A stretch of DNA of 64,000 nt, from the NCBI RefSeq assembly GCF_001279525.1, contig NZ_LGDY01000142.1:17235-81234 (forward strand), given 5' to 3'. The position numbers and the translations under genes are program-made. The notes below the pieces were generated by a model. That model did not search any database. It was given only the letters and a program-made list of their open reading frames with translations, and was not told the DNA's origin. Of the stretch, positions 26,287 to 35,140 are shown piece by piece. This DNA comes from Nocardia sp. NRRL S-836 (GTDB taxonomy: Bacteria > Actinomycetota > Actinomycetes > Mycobacteriales > Pseudonocardiaceae). Within the stretch, counting starts at the first letter, position 1. Every line of letters begins with the position of its first letter.

Positions 26287-27156
26287 ATGAATCACGAGTT
26301 GCTGCTGGGCTGGTGGGACACCGCCGCCCGTGACCTGCCGTGGCGCCGTCCCGACTGCACCGCCTGGGGGGTGCTGGTCAGCGAGATCATGCTGCAGCAG
26401 ACGCCGGTCGCCCGCGTCGAACCGATCTGGCACGAGTGGCTGGCGAAGTGGCCGGTGCCCAGCGCCATGGCGGCGGCCTCGCAGGGCGAGGTGCTGCGGA
26501 TGTGGGGCAAGCTCGGCTACCCGAGGCGCGCGCTGCGGTTGCACGAGGCGGCCACGGCCATCGCGCGCGATCACGGCGATGTGGTGCCCTCGGACGTGGA
26601 GACGCTGGAAAGCCTTCCGGGCATCGGCAGCTACACGGCCCGTGCGGTGGCGACGTTCGCGTACGGGCAGAAGTGCGCCGTCGTGGACACGAACGTCCGC
26701 CGGGTCGTTGCACGCGCGGTGCACGGTGCGGGCGATGCCGGTCCCCCGTCGACCAAGCGCGACCTGCGTGACGTCGAGGCGATCCTGCCGGAGGAGCAGG
26801 ACGACGCGGCCGTGTTCAGCGCGGCGCTGATGGAGCTCGGCGCGTTGATCTGCACGGCGAAGAACCAGAAGTGCGCGGACTGCCCGCTGTACGCCGAGTG
26901 CGCGTGGCAGCGCAACGGCCGTCCCGCCTACGCGGGGCCGGTGAAGAAGGTGCAGCAGTTCGCGGGCACCGACCGGCAGGTGCGGGGAAAGCTGCTGGAC
27001 GTGCTGCGCGGCGCCCCCGGCCCGGTGCAGAAGATCCAGCTCGACCTGGTCTGGAACGACGTCACGCAACGGGAGAAGTGCCTGGTCTCGCTGCTGGCCG
27101 ACGGCCTGGTCGAGCAGACCCGCGACGGCCTGTTCGCGCTGCCGGGAGAACACTGA
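26287..27156 (+). CDS. mutY: A/G-specific adenine glycosylase MutY
   Basis: MutY removes adenine mispaired with 8-oxoguanine. The 289-residue protein has the catalytic Glu33 in SEIMLQQTP, the helix-hairpin-helix LPGIGSYTA, catalytic Asp134 and the iron-sulfur cluster ligands Cys189, Cys196, Cys199 and Cys205. The C-terminal NUDIX-like domain is short, as in other actinobacteria. ATG 26287 is preferred over the upstream GTG 26263; an extended -10 box TGC-GAGAAT ends eight bases before it. Confidence 0.94.
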   Translation: MNHELLLGWWDTAARDLPWRRPDCTAWGVLVSEIMLQQTPVARVEPIWHEWLAKWPVPSAMAAASQGEVLRMWGKLGYPRRALRLHEAATAIARDHGDVVPSDVETLESLPGIGSYTARAVATFAYGQKCAVVDTNVRRVVARAVHGAGDAGPPSTKRDLRDVEAILPEEQDDAAVFSAALMELGALICTAKNQKCADCPLYAECAWQRNGRPAYAGPVKKVQQFAGTDRQVRGKLLDVLRGAPGPVQKIQLDLVWNDVTQREKCLVSLLADGLVEQTRDGLFALPGEH

Positions 27157-27665
27157 TGCACGCGCTGGTCGCGTTCTTCGACGCCGACGCCGACGCGAAG
27201 ATCCGTGACCTGTGGCGGCGCATCGGCGCGCGGCACGACCAGCCGCCGCACCTCACCTACGCCGTGGCGAGCACCATCGGTCCCAGGGTGCGCAAGGAGC
27301 TGCGCGAGGACCTCGACCGGCTCTGGCTGCCCGACCTGTGGCTGCACAGCCTGAGCACGTTCTCCACCGTCGACAACGTGCTGATGCTCGCCGCCGTGGT
27401 CGACGCGGAGCTGCTGGCGGTCCACTCGGCGATCCACGACGTGCTGGCCGGTCACGTGAAGAACCCGAGCGCCTACTACCTGCCGGGCAGCTGGGTCCCG
27501 CACTGCACGCTCGCCCACGGCATCGACGACGACGCCGTGAAGGCCGCGTTCGCCGCGATCTTCCCGGTGGAGCCGATCCGCGCGAAGGTGCGCGAGGTGT
27601 CGATCGTCGACACTCAGACCGGCGAGGTCGACGTGCTCAAGAAGGCCTCGACGGCACCGCGGTAG
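27156..27665 (+). CDS. 2H phosphoesterase (2'-5' RNA ligase family)
   Basis: The 169-residue protein carries the paired motifs HLT (residues 32-34) and HCT (116-118) that define the 2H phosphoesterase superfamily, members of which open or form 2',5' or cyclic phosphates. Physiological substrate is unknown. Its ATG overlaps the mutY stop by one base (TGATG), so it is translated with mutY. Its 3' end overlaps the convergent hydrolase gene by 52 bases. Confidence 0.8.
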   Translation: MHALVAFFDADADAKIRDLWRRIGARHDQPPHLTYAVASTIGPRVRKELREDLDRLWLPDLWLHSLSTFSTVDNVLMLAAVVDAELLAVHSAIHDVLAGHVKNPSAYYLPGSWVPHCTLAHGIDDDAVKAAFAAIFPVEPIRAKVREVSIVDTQTGEVDVLKKASTAPR

Positions 27666-28360
27666 ACCCACGGCGCGGTGGCGTGCACGAGGTGCCCGGC
27701 CTCGGGGACGTACAGGTACCGGCCGCCGGACATCCGCGCCGCCTCCCGCATCTGCCCCGGCAGCTGCCCGCCCTGCCCCGCCTCGATCACCAGCGACGGG
27801 CAGCGGACGTCGGCGATGAGCTCCCAGTACGCCCGCGTGCCCCACTCGGCGGCGATCTCGTAGAGGTCGTCCATCGACGCGATCAGGTGCCAGCCGTCCG
27901 CGCGTTCCTCGAAGTACTCGGCGAACACCGGCGCGCCGAAGAACGACGTGACGTGCGCGAGCGACTGGAACGGCACCGGCCAGGCGTCGAAGAACCACCT
28001 CCACTCGTCGACCGTGCGGCCCCTGTTGTCCGGGGCGAAGTCCTCGACCACAATCGCGCTGACCAGGTCCGGACGGGTCGCCGCGAGACCCCACGCGTGC
28101 AGCCCGCCCATGGAGTGCCCGATCACGACGGCGGGCCCCAGGCCGAGCTCCTCGATCGCCTCGGCGGCGTCGGCGACGAAGTCCTCGGTGCGGTAGGGAC
28201 CTCGCCGCGGGTTTCGGCCGTGTCCCCGTGCGTCGATCCCGACCACGCGGCCGTGCGGTGTCAGCCACTGCGCGACCGGCCACCACGCGGTGGCCCTGCT
28301 CATCAGGCCGTGCAACAGCAGGACGCCTTGCCCCGTTCCGCCGAACTCCACCACCGACAC
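27614..28360 (-). CDS. Alpha/beta hydrolase
   Basis: The 248-residue protein has the oxyanion region LLLHGLMSRA, the nucleophile elbow GHSMGG and a C-terminal His in EAGHLVHA, making a Ser-Asp-His triad likely. A hydrolase occupies the same place in mycobacteria (Rv3591c), beside mhuD. Substrate is unknown. The GTG start is separated by only 15 bp from the divergent peptidase start. Confidence 0.82.
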   Translation of the reverse strand: MSVVEFGGTGQGVLLLHGLMSRATAWWPVAQWLTPHGRVVGIDARGHGRNPRRGPYRTEDFVADAAEAIEELGLGPAVVIGHSMGGLHAWGLAATRPDLVSAIVVEDFAPDNRGRTVDEWRWFFDAWPVPFQSLAHVTSFFGAPVFAEYFEERADGWHLIASMDDLYEIAAEWGTRAYWELIADVRCPSLVIEAGQGGQLPGQMREAARMSGGRYLYVPEAGHLVHATAPWVYRGAVEAFLSTSTSPV

Positions 28361-28363
28361 AGG

Positions 28364-28369
28364 GATGAT
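28364..28369 (+). promoter_or_regulatory. -10-like box for the M1 peptidase gene
   Basis: GATGAT lies six bases before ATG 28376, inside the 15-bp gap between two divergent start codons. Confidence 0.4.
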
Positions 28370-28375
28370 TAACGC

Positions 28376-29830
28376 ATGAAGGCCCGTCCGTACCTCGTCG
28401 CCCTCGTGTTGCTCGTGCTCGTCGCCGGTCTGCTGGTCGTGTTCCGCACGCCCGGCGGCGACCCCGCGCAGCAGCAGCGGCAGGGGACGTCACCGCGGGA
28501 CGCGGTGGAGGCGGGCGCCGGCGCTGGTGACGCCTACTACCCGACCGACGGCAACAGCGGTTACGACGTGCAGCTCTACGACCTCGCGATCACCTACGAC
28601 CCCGGCTCGAAGCAGCTGGACGGCGTCGCGACGGTCACCGCGACCGCCACGGCCGACCTGGCCAGGTTCAACCTCGACCTGGAGGGTCTGCAGGTCAGTG
28701 CCGTGCAGGTCGGCGGCCAGCCCGCGAAGTTCGCGCAGGAGGGCGACCACGAGCTGGTCATCACGCCCCAGGCCCCGATCGCGAAGGGCAGGTCGTTCAC
28801 CGCGGTCGTCACCTACGGCGGCAAGCCGGCCACGATCGACGACGCCTCGCTCGGCCGCAGCGGCTGGCAGGTCTCGGTCACCGGTGGCGCCTTCGCCGCG
28901 GGTCAGCCGCACTCGGCGACGACCTGGTTCCCGGCCAACGACACCCCGCGCGACAAGGCGGCGCTGAAGATCGCCGCGCGCGTGCCGGACGGCTGGTCGG
29001 TCGTCTCGAACGGCCTGGAGGGCGGCGTCACCCGCGAGGGCGGCTGGTCGACGTTCCGCTGGCAGGAGGACACGCCGCTCGCCACGTACCTGGTCACCGT
29101 CGCGATCGACAAGTGGGAGATCGTCCGTTCGCAGCTGCCGAGCGGCGTGCCCGTGGTCGACGCCTACGCGCCCGGCACGTCGGCCGGCAAGAAACCGATT
29201 CAGGCCAGGCTGCCGGAGGTCCTCGGGTTCCTGGAGACGAAGTTCGGCCCGTACCCGCAGCGCGCGGCCGGCGGCATCTGGATCGCCGACCAGATCGGGT
29301 TCTCGCTGGAGACGCAGACACGGCCGATCTACGCGGCGTGGGCGGACCTGGAGACCGTCGTGCACGAGAACGCCCACCAGTGGTTCGGCGACTCGGTGAC
29401 GTTGCAGAACTGGGCGGACATCTGCCTGAACGAGTGCCTGGCGTCGTACTCGCAGTGGCTGTGGGACGAGCACCAGGGCGAGAACCTCGACGACCGCTAC
29501 CGCCGCGAGGTGGACGAGAAGCGCGGCAGCAGCCGGTTCTGGTCGCCGAAGCTCTACGACATGGGGCAGGGCAACGAGTTCCGCGGCGTCTACGACAAGG
29601 GCATCTTCGCCCTGCACGCGCTGCGCAAGCAGGTCGGCGACGAGGTGTTCTTCACGGCGCTGCGGTCGTGGACCGCACAGCACCGCGACGGCAACGCGTC
29701 GTGGCCGCAGTTCGAGGACCACTTCGCGAAGGCGTCGGGCCAGCAGCTCGACGGGTTCTTCACGGCGTGGTTCCACGAATCGGGCATTCCGGCGGACCAG
29801 TACCTGCTGCCCGGTGCGCTGCGCCGCTAA
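28376..29830 (+). CDS. Membrane-anchored M1-family metallopeptidase
   Basis: The 484-residue protein begins with one membrane helix (residues 6-24) and a Gln/Gly-rich spacer. The catalytic domain has the zinc motif HENAH (His330, Glu331, His334) and the third ligand Glu353 in LNECLASY. The aminopeptidase GxMEN motif is replaced by GFSLETQT at residues 308-315, so exopeptidase specificity is uncertain. It is anchored with its active site outside. Confidence 0.85.
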   Translation: MKARPYLVALVLLVLVAGLLVVFRTPGGDPAQQQRQGTSPRDAVEAGAGAGDAYYPTDGNSGYDVQLYDLAITYDPGSKQLDGVATVTATATADLARFNLDLEGLQVSAVQVGGQPAKFAQEGDHELVITPQAPIAKGRSFTAVVTYGGKPATIDDASLGRSGWQVSVTGGAFAAGQPHSATTWFPANDTPRDKAALKIAARVPDGWSVVSNGLEGGVTREGGWSTFRWQEDTPLATYLVTVAIDKWEIVRSQLPSGVPVVDAYAPGTSAGKKPIQARLPEVLGFLETKFGPYPQRAAGGIWIADQIGFSLETQTRPIYAAWADLETVVHENAHQWFGDSVTLQNWADICLNECLASYSQWLWDEHQGENLDDRYRREVDEKRGSSRFWSPKLYDMGQGNEFRGVYDKGIFALHALRKQVGDEVFFTALRSWTAQHRDGNASWPQFEDHFAKASGQQLDGFFTAWFHESGIPADQYLLPGALRR

Positions 29831-29833
29831 TGT
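29828..29833 (+). promoter_or_regulatory. -10 box of the mhuD gene
   Basis: TAATGT includes the peptidase stop codon and lies seven bases before the mhuD ATG; no ribosome site is visible, so the transcript is probably leaderless. Confidence 0.6.
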
Positions 29834-29840
29834 GGTGGTC

Positions 29841-30152
29841 ATGGCAGTCGTGAAGATCAACGCGATCAAGGTCCCCGAGGGCAACGGCCCCGAGCTCGAG
29901 AAGCGCTTCGCCGCACGCCTCGGCGCGGTCGACGGCCAGCCCGGCTTCCTCGGCTTCGAGCTCCTGCGCCCGGTCTCGGGCGAGGACCGCTACTTCGTCG
30001 TCACGCACTGGGAGACGCACGAGGACTTCGTCGCGTGGCGCGACGGCCAGGCCGGTGCGGCCGCCCACTCCGGCGAGCGCGCGCGTCCCGTGTCGACCGG
30101 CGCCGACCTGCTGGAGTTCGAGGTCGTGCTCGGGAGCAAGCCGCAGCGGTGA
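29841..30152 (+). CDS. mhuD: Heme-degrading monooxygenase MhuD
   Basis: The 103-residue antibiotic-biosynthesis-monooxygenase-fold protein is nearly colinear with M. tuberculosis MhuD, which opens heme and frees iron. Key residues are kept: Asn7, Trp66 and the proximal histidine, here His76 because of one inserted residue. It works as a dimer in the cytosol. The position beside an alpha/beta hydrolase and mutY also matches mycobacteria. Overlaps the sirtuin start by four bases. Confidence 0.9.
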   Translation: MAVVKINAIKVPEGNGPELEKRFAARLGAVDGQPGFLGFELLRPVSGEDRYFVVTHWETHEDFVAWRDGQAGAAAHSGERARPVSTGADLLEFEVVLGSKPQR

Positions 30153-30940
30153 GCGCGGTCGACCAGGCCGCCGAGCTGATCGCCGGCGCGGACGGAGTGC
30201 TCGTCTGCGCCGGTGCCGGCATCGGCGTCGACTCCGGGCTGCCGGACTTCCGCGGCACCGAGGGCTTCTGGCGTGCCTACCCGCCCTACGAGCGGCTCGG
30301 GCTGAAGTTCGAGGAGCTCGCCGACCCGGTGCACTTCGTCGACGACCCCGCGCTGGCGTGGGGTTTCTACGGCCACCGGCTCGCGCTGTACCGCGCGACC
30401 GTGCCGCACGAGGGCTTCGCGATCCTGCGCTCGTGGGGCGCCCGCGTCTTCACGTCCAATGTGGACGGTCAGTTCCAGCGCGCGGGTTTCACCGACGTCG
30501 CCGAGGTGCACGGCTCCATCCACCACGCGCAGTGCGTGCAACCGTGCACCGACGACATCTGGGAGTGCTCGTTCGAAGTGGCGCTGGACCCGGAGTCGAT
30601 GCGCGCGCTCGACCCGTTGCCGGCGTGCCCGAACTGCGGCGGGCTGGCCAGGCCCAACATCCTGATGTTCGGCGACTGGGGCTGGGTGCCGCACCGCAGC
30701 CAGGCACAGCTCGACGCGCTGACGGCGTGGCGGCGCACGCGGAAGCGGCTGGTGGTGGTCGAGATCGGCGCCGGCACCGCCGTGCCGACGGTGCGGCGGC
30801 AGGCCGAGCTGGCCAGTGCCGCCTCCGGTGCGCTGATCAGGATCAACCCGCGTGAGCCGGAGGTCAGGCACGGCCGGGGCGTCTCGTTGCCGATGAACGC
30901 CCTCGAAGCCCTCACGGCAGTGCACGCCGCAATCGGCTGA
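30149..30940 (+). CDS. Sir2-family NAD-dependent deacylase
   Basis: The 263-residue sirtuin removes acyl groups from lysines using NAD. Motifs are CAGAGIGVDSGLPDFRG, TSNVDGQF (the usual Gln is Ser103), the catalytic His121 in VHGS and zinc-binding Cys129, Cys133, Cys160 and Cys163. The first cysteine pair is spaced CxxxC instead of CxxC. The GTG start overlaps the mhuD stop, so both are translated together. Confidence 0.85.
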   Translation: MSAVDQAAELIAGADGVLVCAGAGIGVDSGLPDFRGTEGFWRAYPPYERLGLKFEELADPVHFVDDPALAWGFYGHRLALYRATVPHEGFAILRSWGARVFTSNVDGQFQRAGFTDVAEVHGSIHHAQCVQPCTDDIWECSFEVALDPESMRALDPLPACPNCGGLARPNILMFGDWGWVPHRSQAQLDALTAWRRTRKRLVVVEIGAGTAVPTVRRQAELASAASGALIRINPREPEVRHGRGVSLPMNALEALTAVHAAIG

Positions 30941-30962
30941 GACCCTCGCTCGCCGAGGGTCT
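30940..30962. terminator. Terminator hairpin after the sirtuin gene
   Basis: AGACCCTCG and CGAGGGTCT form a 9-bp stem with a 5-nt loop between two convergent genes. Confidence 0.75.
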
Positions 30963-30989
30963 TCATGCGCTCGTTCTGCCGAGAACGGC

Positions 30990-32030
30990 CTACCGCGGAA
31001 CGACGAACTGCGCGACCACGGCACGGTGGTCGCTGCCCGGCACGTCGAACACGTCCACCGTGTCGACCGGGCAGCGCGGGTCCACCAGCACGTGGTCGAT
31101 CGTCACCGGCGGCGGCCAGATCCCGCTGCTGCTCGGCCACGTGTGCACCAGCGCCTTGCCCACCTGGTCCGCGGCATCGACGTAACCCTTGTTGAGCAAG
31201 CGGGTCAGGCCGACGTGGTCGAGGGTGGCGTTGAAGTCGCCGGCCAGCACCCGCATCGCCCCCGTGGAGTCCGGGCTGGGCAGCCCGGCGAGCTCACGTT
31301 GCCACGCCTCCGGCCCCTCCGGCACGACCGGCGGCAACGGGTGCACCGACACCACCTCGATGTCCTGCGCGCCCGGCAGGTCGACCCGCGCACCGGCCTG
31401 CTGCAACGTGCCCGGCGGCGTGAGCTGCCGCGCGGTCAGCGGGAACCTGGACGCGATGCCCGACCCCGCCCCGCCCGGCTCGGCGAGGAACACCCGGTTC
31501 GGCAGCACCTGGCCGAGGCCCGCGCGGTCGAGGTCCGCGACCATGGCGGGCGACAGCTCCTGCAACGTGAGGACGTCGATCCCGCGCGCCTTGACCTGGG
31601 CGACCAGGAACTCCGCGTCCGCCTTGCCGACGAGGAGGTTTGAGGTCATCAGCCTGACCTCCTGGCCGACCACGTTCGGCCGCGGGTCCGAGAACGCCCG
31701 CGGCACCACGTTCGCCACGAGCACGACCGCCACCAGCGTCATCGTCAGCCCGACGACCCACCGCCTGCGGGACAACGCGAACAACCCGACGAGCAGCCCC
31801 GCCGCGGTGAGGTACGGCGTCAACGCCGTCGTGGCGATCATGTGCCGGGTGCCGTCGATGCCCAGCAGCCGCACCATCGCCACCGCCACGAACCCGATGG
31901 CGCACATGACCAGCACGAACGTCGTGAAACCGCTCTTGGGCTGCTTCAGCTCGATCTCGGTGTCCACGTGCGCAGGACGGCCGGCGCCCCGGCCGCGTTG
32001 CCTCGCGGACCTGCTGGACCCGTCGTTCAT
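30990..32030 (-). CDS. EEP-family endonuclease/phosphatase, membrane anchored
   Basis: The 346-residue protein has about three membrane helices in residues 35-115, followed by an endonuclease/exonuclease/phosphatase domain. Key residues are visible in LTLQELSP, GDFNAT, and SDHRAV. Substrate is unknown. ATG at 32030 is chosen with a GAG-containing ribosome site; longer in-frame starts would add unlike sequence. Confidence 0.8.
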   Translation of the reverse strand: MNDGSSRSARQRGRGAGRPAHVDTEIELKQPKSGFTTFVLVMCAIGFVAVAMVRLLGIDGTRHMIATTALTPYLTAAGLLVGLFALSRRRWVVGLTMTLVAVVLVANVVPRAFSDPRPNVVGQEVRLMTSNLLVGKADAEFLVAQVKARGIDVLTLQELSPAMVADLDRAGLGQVLPNRVFLAEPGGAGSGIASRFPLTARQLTPPGTLQQAGARVDLPGAQDIEVVSVHPLPPVVPEGPEAWQRELAGLPSPDSTGAMRVLAGDFNATLDHVGLTRLLNKGYVDAADQVGKALVHTWPSSSGIWPPPVTIDHVLVDPRCPVDTVDVFDVPGSDHRAVVAQFVVPR

Positions 32031-32205
32031 CGTGATCTCAACACCCACTTCTCGGGCAGCGATGGACCAAGGACCGGACGCCGGGCCGCGGCATCCCTCG
32101 ATCGCCGACGGCACTCCGGCCGCGGCCACGAACCCACCCGGCCGCGACTCTACGCCGCCCGGTTGCCCGGTCCCCTGAGCTGCGCCGGGGCGGCCTGCCG
32201 AACGC

Positions 32206-32241
32206 GAACCGGCCCCCAGGCGGGTGCCTGGGGGCCGGTTC
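32206..32241. terminator. 16-bp hairpin after clpC
   Basis: Perfect 16-base arms (32206-32221, 32226-32241) with a 4-nt loop lie 23 bases beyond the clpC stop. There is no T-run. Confidence 0.75.
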
Positions 32242-32263
32242 GGGTGGTGCTACGCGGTCACCG

Positions 32264-34822
32264 TCACTCGGACTCGGTGGCCGACTCCTGCTGCTCGCCG
32301 GCGACCGGGGCCGCCAGCTCGACCGGCGGGGAGTCCGGCACGCGGTTGGGCTTGGCCTCGCCGCGGAACACGAACTTCGCCTTGTCGTGGTTGTCGGACT
32401 CGCCGTCCCAGCCCTCGACGTCGGTGAGGATGATCTGGCCCGGCTGCAGTTCGCCGAACAGGATCTTCTCCGACAGCTGGTCCTCGATCTCGCGCTGGAT
32501 CGTGCGGCGCAGCGGGCGGGCGCCCAGCACCGGGTCGAAACCGCGCTTGGCCAGCAGGGACTTGGCCCTGTCGGTCAGCTCGAGGGCCATGTCCTTGTTC
32601 TTCAGCTGCGTCTCGACGCGGGCGATCATCAGGTCCACCATCTTGATGATCTCGTCCTGAGTCAGCTGGTGGAAGACGATGATGTCGTCGATGCGGTTGA
32701 GGAACTCGGGGCGGAAGTGCTTCTTCAGCTCGTCGTTGACCTTGTTCTTCATGCGCTCGTAGTTGGACGCGGTGTCCTGACCCGAGGTGAAGCCGAGGCC
32801 GACGGCCTTGCTGATGTCGGACGTGCCCAGGTTCGACGTGAAGATGATGACGGTGTTCTTGAAGTCCACCGTCCGGCCCTGACCGTCGGTCAGGCGGCCG
32901 TCCTCCAGCACCTGGAGCAGCGTGTTGTAGACCTCCTGGTGGGCCTTCTCGATCTCGTCGAAGAGCACGACGGAGAACGGCTTGCGGCGCACCTTCTCGG
33001 TGAGCTGGCCGCCCTCTTCGTAGCCGACGTAACCGGGAGGGGCACCGAAGAGCCGCGACGCGGTGTACCGGTCGTGGAACTCGCCCATGTCGATCTGGAT
33101 GAGCGCGTCGTCCTCGCCGAACAGGAAGTTCGCGAGCGCCTTCGAGAGCTCGGTCTTACCGACACCGGACGGGCCGGCGAAGATGAACGAGCCGGAGGGG
33201 CGCTTCGGGTCCTTCAGACCGGCGCGGGTGCGGCGGATCGCCTGCGACACGGCCTTGACCGCGTCGACCTGGCCGATGATCCGCTTGTGCAGCTCGTCCT
33301 CCATGCGGAGCAGACGCGTGGTCTCCTCCTCGGTGAGCTTGAACACCGGGATGCCGGTCCAGTTGGCGAGGACCTCGGCGATCTGCTCGTCGTCGACCTC
33401 TGCGACGACGTCCAGGTCACCGTCCTTCCACTGCTTCTCCCGCTCGGCCTTCTGGCCCAGGAGCTGCTTCTCCGCGTCACGGAGCTTGGCGGCGCGCTCG
33501 AAGTCCTGCGCGTCGATCGCGGACTCCTTGTCGCGACGCACGTCCGCGATCTTCTCGTCGAACTCGCGCAGGTCCGGCGGCGCGGTCATCCGGCGGATGC
33601 GCATGCGGGCGCCCGCCTCGTCGATGAGGTCGATCGCCTTGTCCGGCAGGAACCGGTCGTTGATGTACCGGTCGGCCAGCGTGGCGGCGGCCACGAGCGC
33701 GGAGTCGGTGATCGAGACGCGGTGGTGCGCCTCGTACCGGTCGCGCAGGCCCTTGAGGATCTCGATGGTGTGCTCGAGCGACGGCTCGCCCACCTGGATC
33801 GGCTGGAAGCGGCGCTCCAGCGCGGGGTCCTTCTCGACGTGCTTGCGGTACTCGTCGAGGGTGGTCGCGCCGATCGTCTGCAGCTCACCGCGGGCCAGCA
33901 TCGGCTTGAGGATCGACGCGGCGTCGATCGCGCCCTCGGCCGCACCCGCGCCGACGAGGGTGTGGATCTCGTCGATGAACAGGATGATGTCGCCGCGCGT
34001 GCGGATCTCCTTGAGGACCTTCTTCAGGCGCTCTTCGAAGTCACCGCGGTAGCGCGAGCCCGCGACCAGCGAGCCGAGGTCGAGCGTGTAGAGCTGCTTG
34101 TCCTTGAGCGTCTCGGGCACCTCGCCCTTGACGACCATCTGCGCCAGCCCCTCGACGACGGCGGTCTTGCCGACGCCGGGCTCGCCGATGAGGACCGGGT
34201 TGTTCTTGGTGCGGCGGGACAGCACCTGCATGACCCGCTCGATCTCCTTGGCGCGCCCGATCACCGGGTCGAGCTTGCCCTCCCGCGCCGAGGCGGTGAG
34301 GTTGCGCCCGAACTGGTCGAGGACCAGGGACGACGACGGGGTGCCCTCGCCGCGACCGGTCGACTCCGACGCGCCCTTCTCCGTGGAGTAGCCGGACAGC
34401 AGCTGCAGCACCTGCTGACGCACCCGGTTGAGGTCGGCGCCCAGCTTCACGAGGACCTGCGCAGCAACGCCCTCGCCCTCGCGAATCAGGCCGAGCAGGA
34501 TGTGCTCGGTGCCGATGTAGTTGTGGCCGAGCTGCAGCGCCTCGCGCAGAGACAGCTCAAGCACCTTCTTGGCGCGCGGGGTGAAGGGGATGTGTCCACT
34601 CGGAGCCTGCTGGCCCTGGCCGATGATCTCCTCGACCTGCTGGCGGACGCCTTCCAGCGCGATCCCCAACGACTCGAGCGCCTTGGCGGCGACACCTTCA
34701 CCCTCGTGGATCAGACCCAGGAGGATGTGCTCGGTGCCGATGTAGTTGTGGTTGAGCATCCGTGCCTCTTCTTGGGCAAGGACAACCACCCGCCTCGCGC
34801 GGTCGGTGAACCTTTCGAACAT
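32264..34822 (-). CDS. clpC: ATP-dependent Clp protease ATPase ClpC
   Basis: ClpC unfolds proteins for ClpP. The 852-residue AAA+ protein has two N-terminal Clp-N repeats ([13 protein letters not shown] twice), a first Walker A GEPGVGKT, a UVR-like coiled middle domain, a second Walker A GPSGVGKT and a C-terminal D2 domain. Length fits the actinobacterial essential protein. ATG at 34822 has AGGGAG upstream. A possible ClgR site lies about 190 bases upstream. Confidence 0.96.
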   Translation of the reverse strand: MFERFTDRARRVVVLAQEEARMLNHNYIGTEHILLGLIHEGEGVAAKALESLGIALEGVRQQVEEIIGQGQQAPSGHIPFTPRAKKVLELSLREALQLGHNYIGTEHILLGLIREGEGVAAQVLVKLGADLNRVRQQVLQLLSGYSTEKGASESTGRGEGTPSSSLVLDQFGRNLTASAREGKLDPVIGRAKEIERVMQVLSRRTKNNPVLIGEPGVGKTAVVEGLAQMVVKGEVPETLKDKQLYTLDLGSLVAGSRYRGDFEERLKKVLKEIRTRGDIILFIDEIHTLVGAGAAEGAIDAASILKPMLARGELQTIGATTLDEYRKHVEKDPALERRFQPIQVGEPSLEHTIEILKGLRDRYEAHHRVSITDSALVAAATLADRYINDRFLPDKAIDLIDEAGARMRIRRMTAPPDLREFDEKIADVRRDKESAIDAQDFERAAKLRDAEKQLLGQKAEREKQWKDGDLDVVAEVDDEQIAEVLANWTGIPVFKLTEEETTRLLRMEDELHKRIIGQVDAVKAVSQAIRRTRAGLKDPKRPSGSFIFAGPSGVGKTELSKALANFLFGEDDALIQIDMGEFHDRYTASRLFGAPPGYVGYEEGGQLTEKVRRKPFSVVLFDEIEKAHQEVYNTLLQVLEDGRLTDGQGRTVDFKNTVIIFTSNLGTSDISKAVGLGFTSGQDTASNYERMKNKVNDELKKHFRPEFLNRIDDIIVFHQLTQDEIIKMVDLMIARVETQLKNKDMALELTDRAKSLLAKRGFDPVLGARPLRRTIQREIEDQLSEKILFGELQPGQIILTDVEGWDGESDNHDKAKFVFRGEAKPNRVPDSPPVELAAPVAGEQQESATESE

Positions 34823-35012
34823 TCGCACTCCCTGACTGCTGCGTCGGCGGTCCTCGGCTCCACCGATCTACCCTGGTGAGCGCGGCACCGTGGCTCCACT
34901 GTAGTGGGCGGTACCGAGGCCTGTGGTTCCCGTGAGCGGACAGCCGCGTCCGTGGAACTCTGACATCGGCATCAACGCAGGTCGGGGCCAACGGATTCCA
35001 CAGATCGGGCGA

Positions 35013-35030
35013 TGTCCGCTGAGCGCGAAC
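35013..35030. promoter_or_regulatory. Candidate ClgR operator
   Basis: CGC-TGAGC-GCG with flanking AAC resembles ClgR sites (CGC-N5-GCG) that activate clpC in actinobacteria. One core position deviates. Confidence 0.35.
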
Positions 35031-35098
35031 AACCAACCTCCGGGCGTCGCCGGTGTGACCGGGGCCACCTGAGGGGGCGCGAAACTGGGGATCTTGGG

Positions 35099-35117
35099 TA
35101 AGGTTAGGCAAGCCTCA
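35099..35117. promoter_or_regulatory. IdeR/DtxR-type iron box of fhuF
   Basis: TAAGGTTAGGCAAGCCTCA matches 15 of 19 bases of the iron-box consensus and sits 24 bases before the fhuF-like start. Confidence 0.75.
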
Positions 35118-35140
35118 TTCGCTGAGATTGGACTTGCGCG

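Larger units (their letters stand above)
34823..35140. other. Divergent promoter region of clpC and fhuF
   Basis: No gene is present in this 318-bp gap. It holds a ClgR-like site and an IdeR-like box, described separately. Confidence 0.6.
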
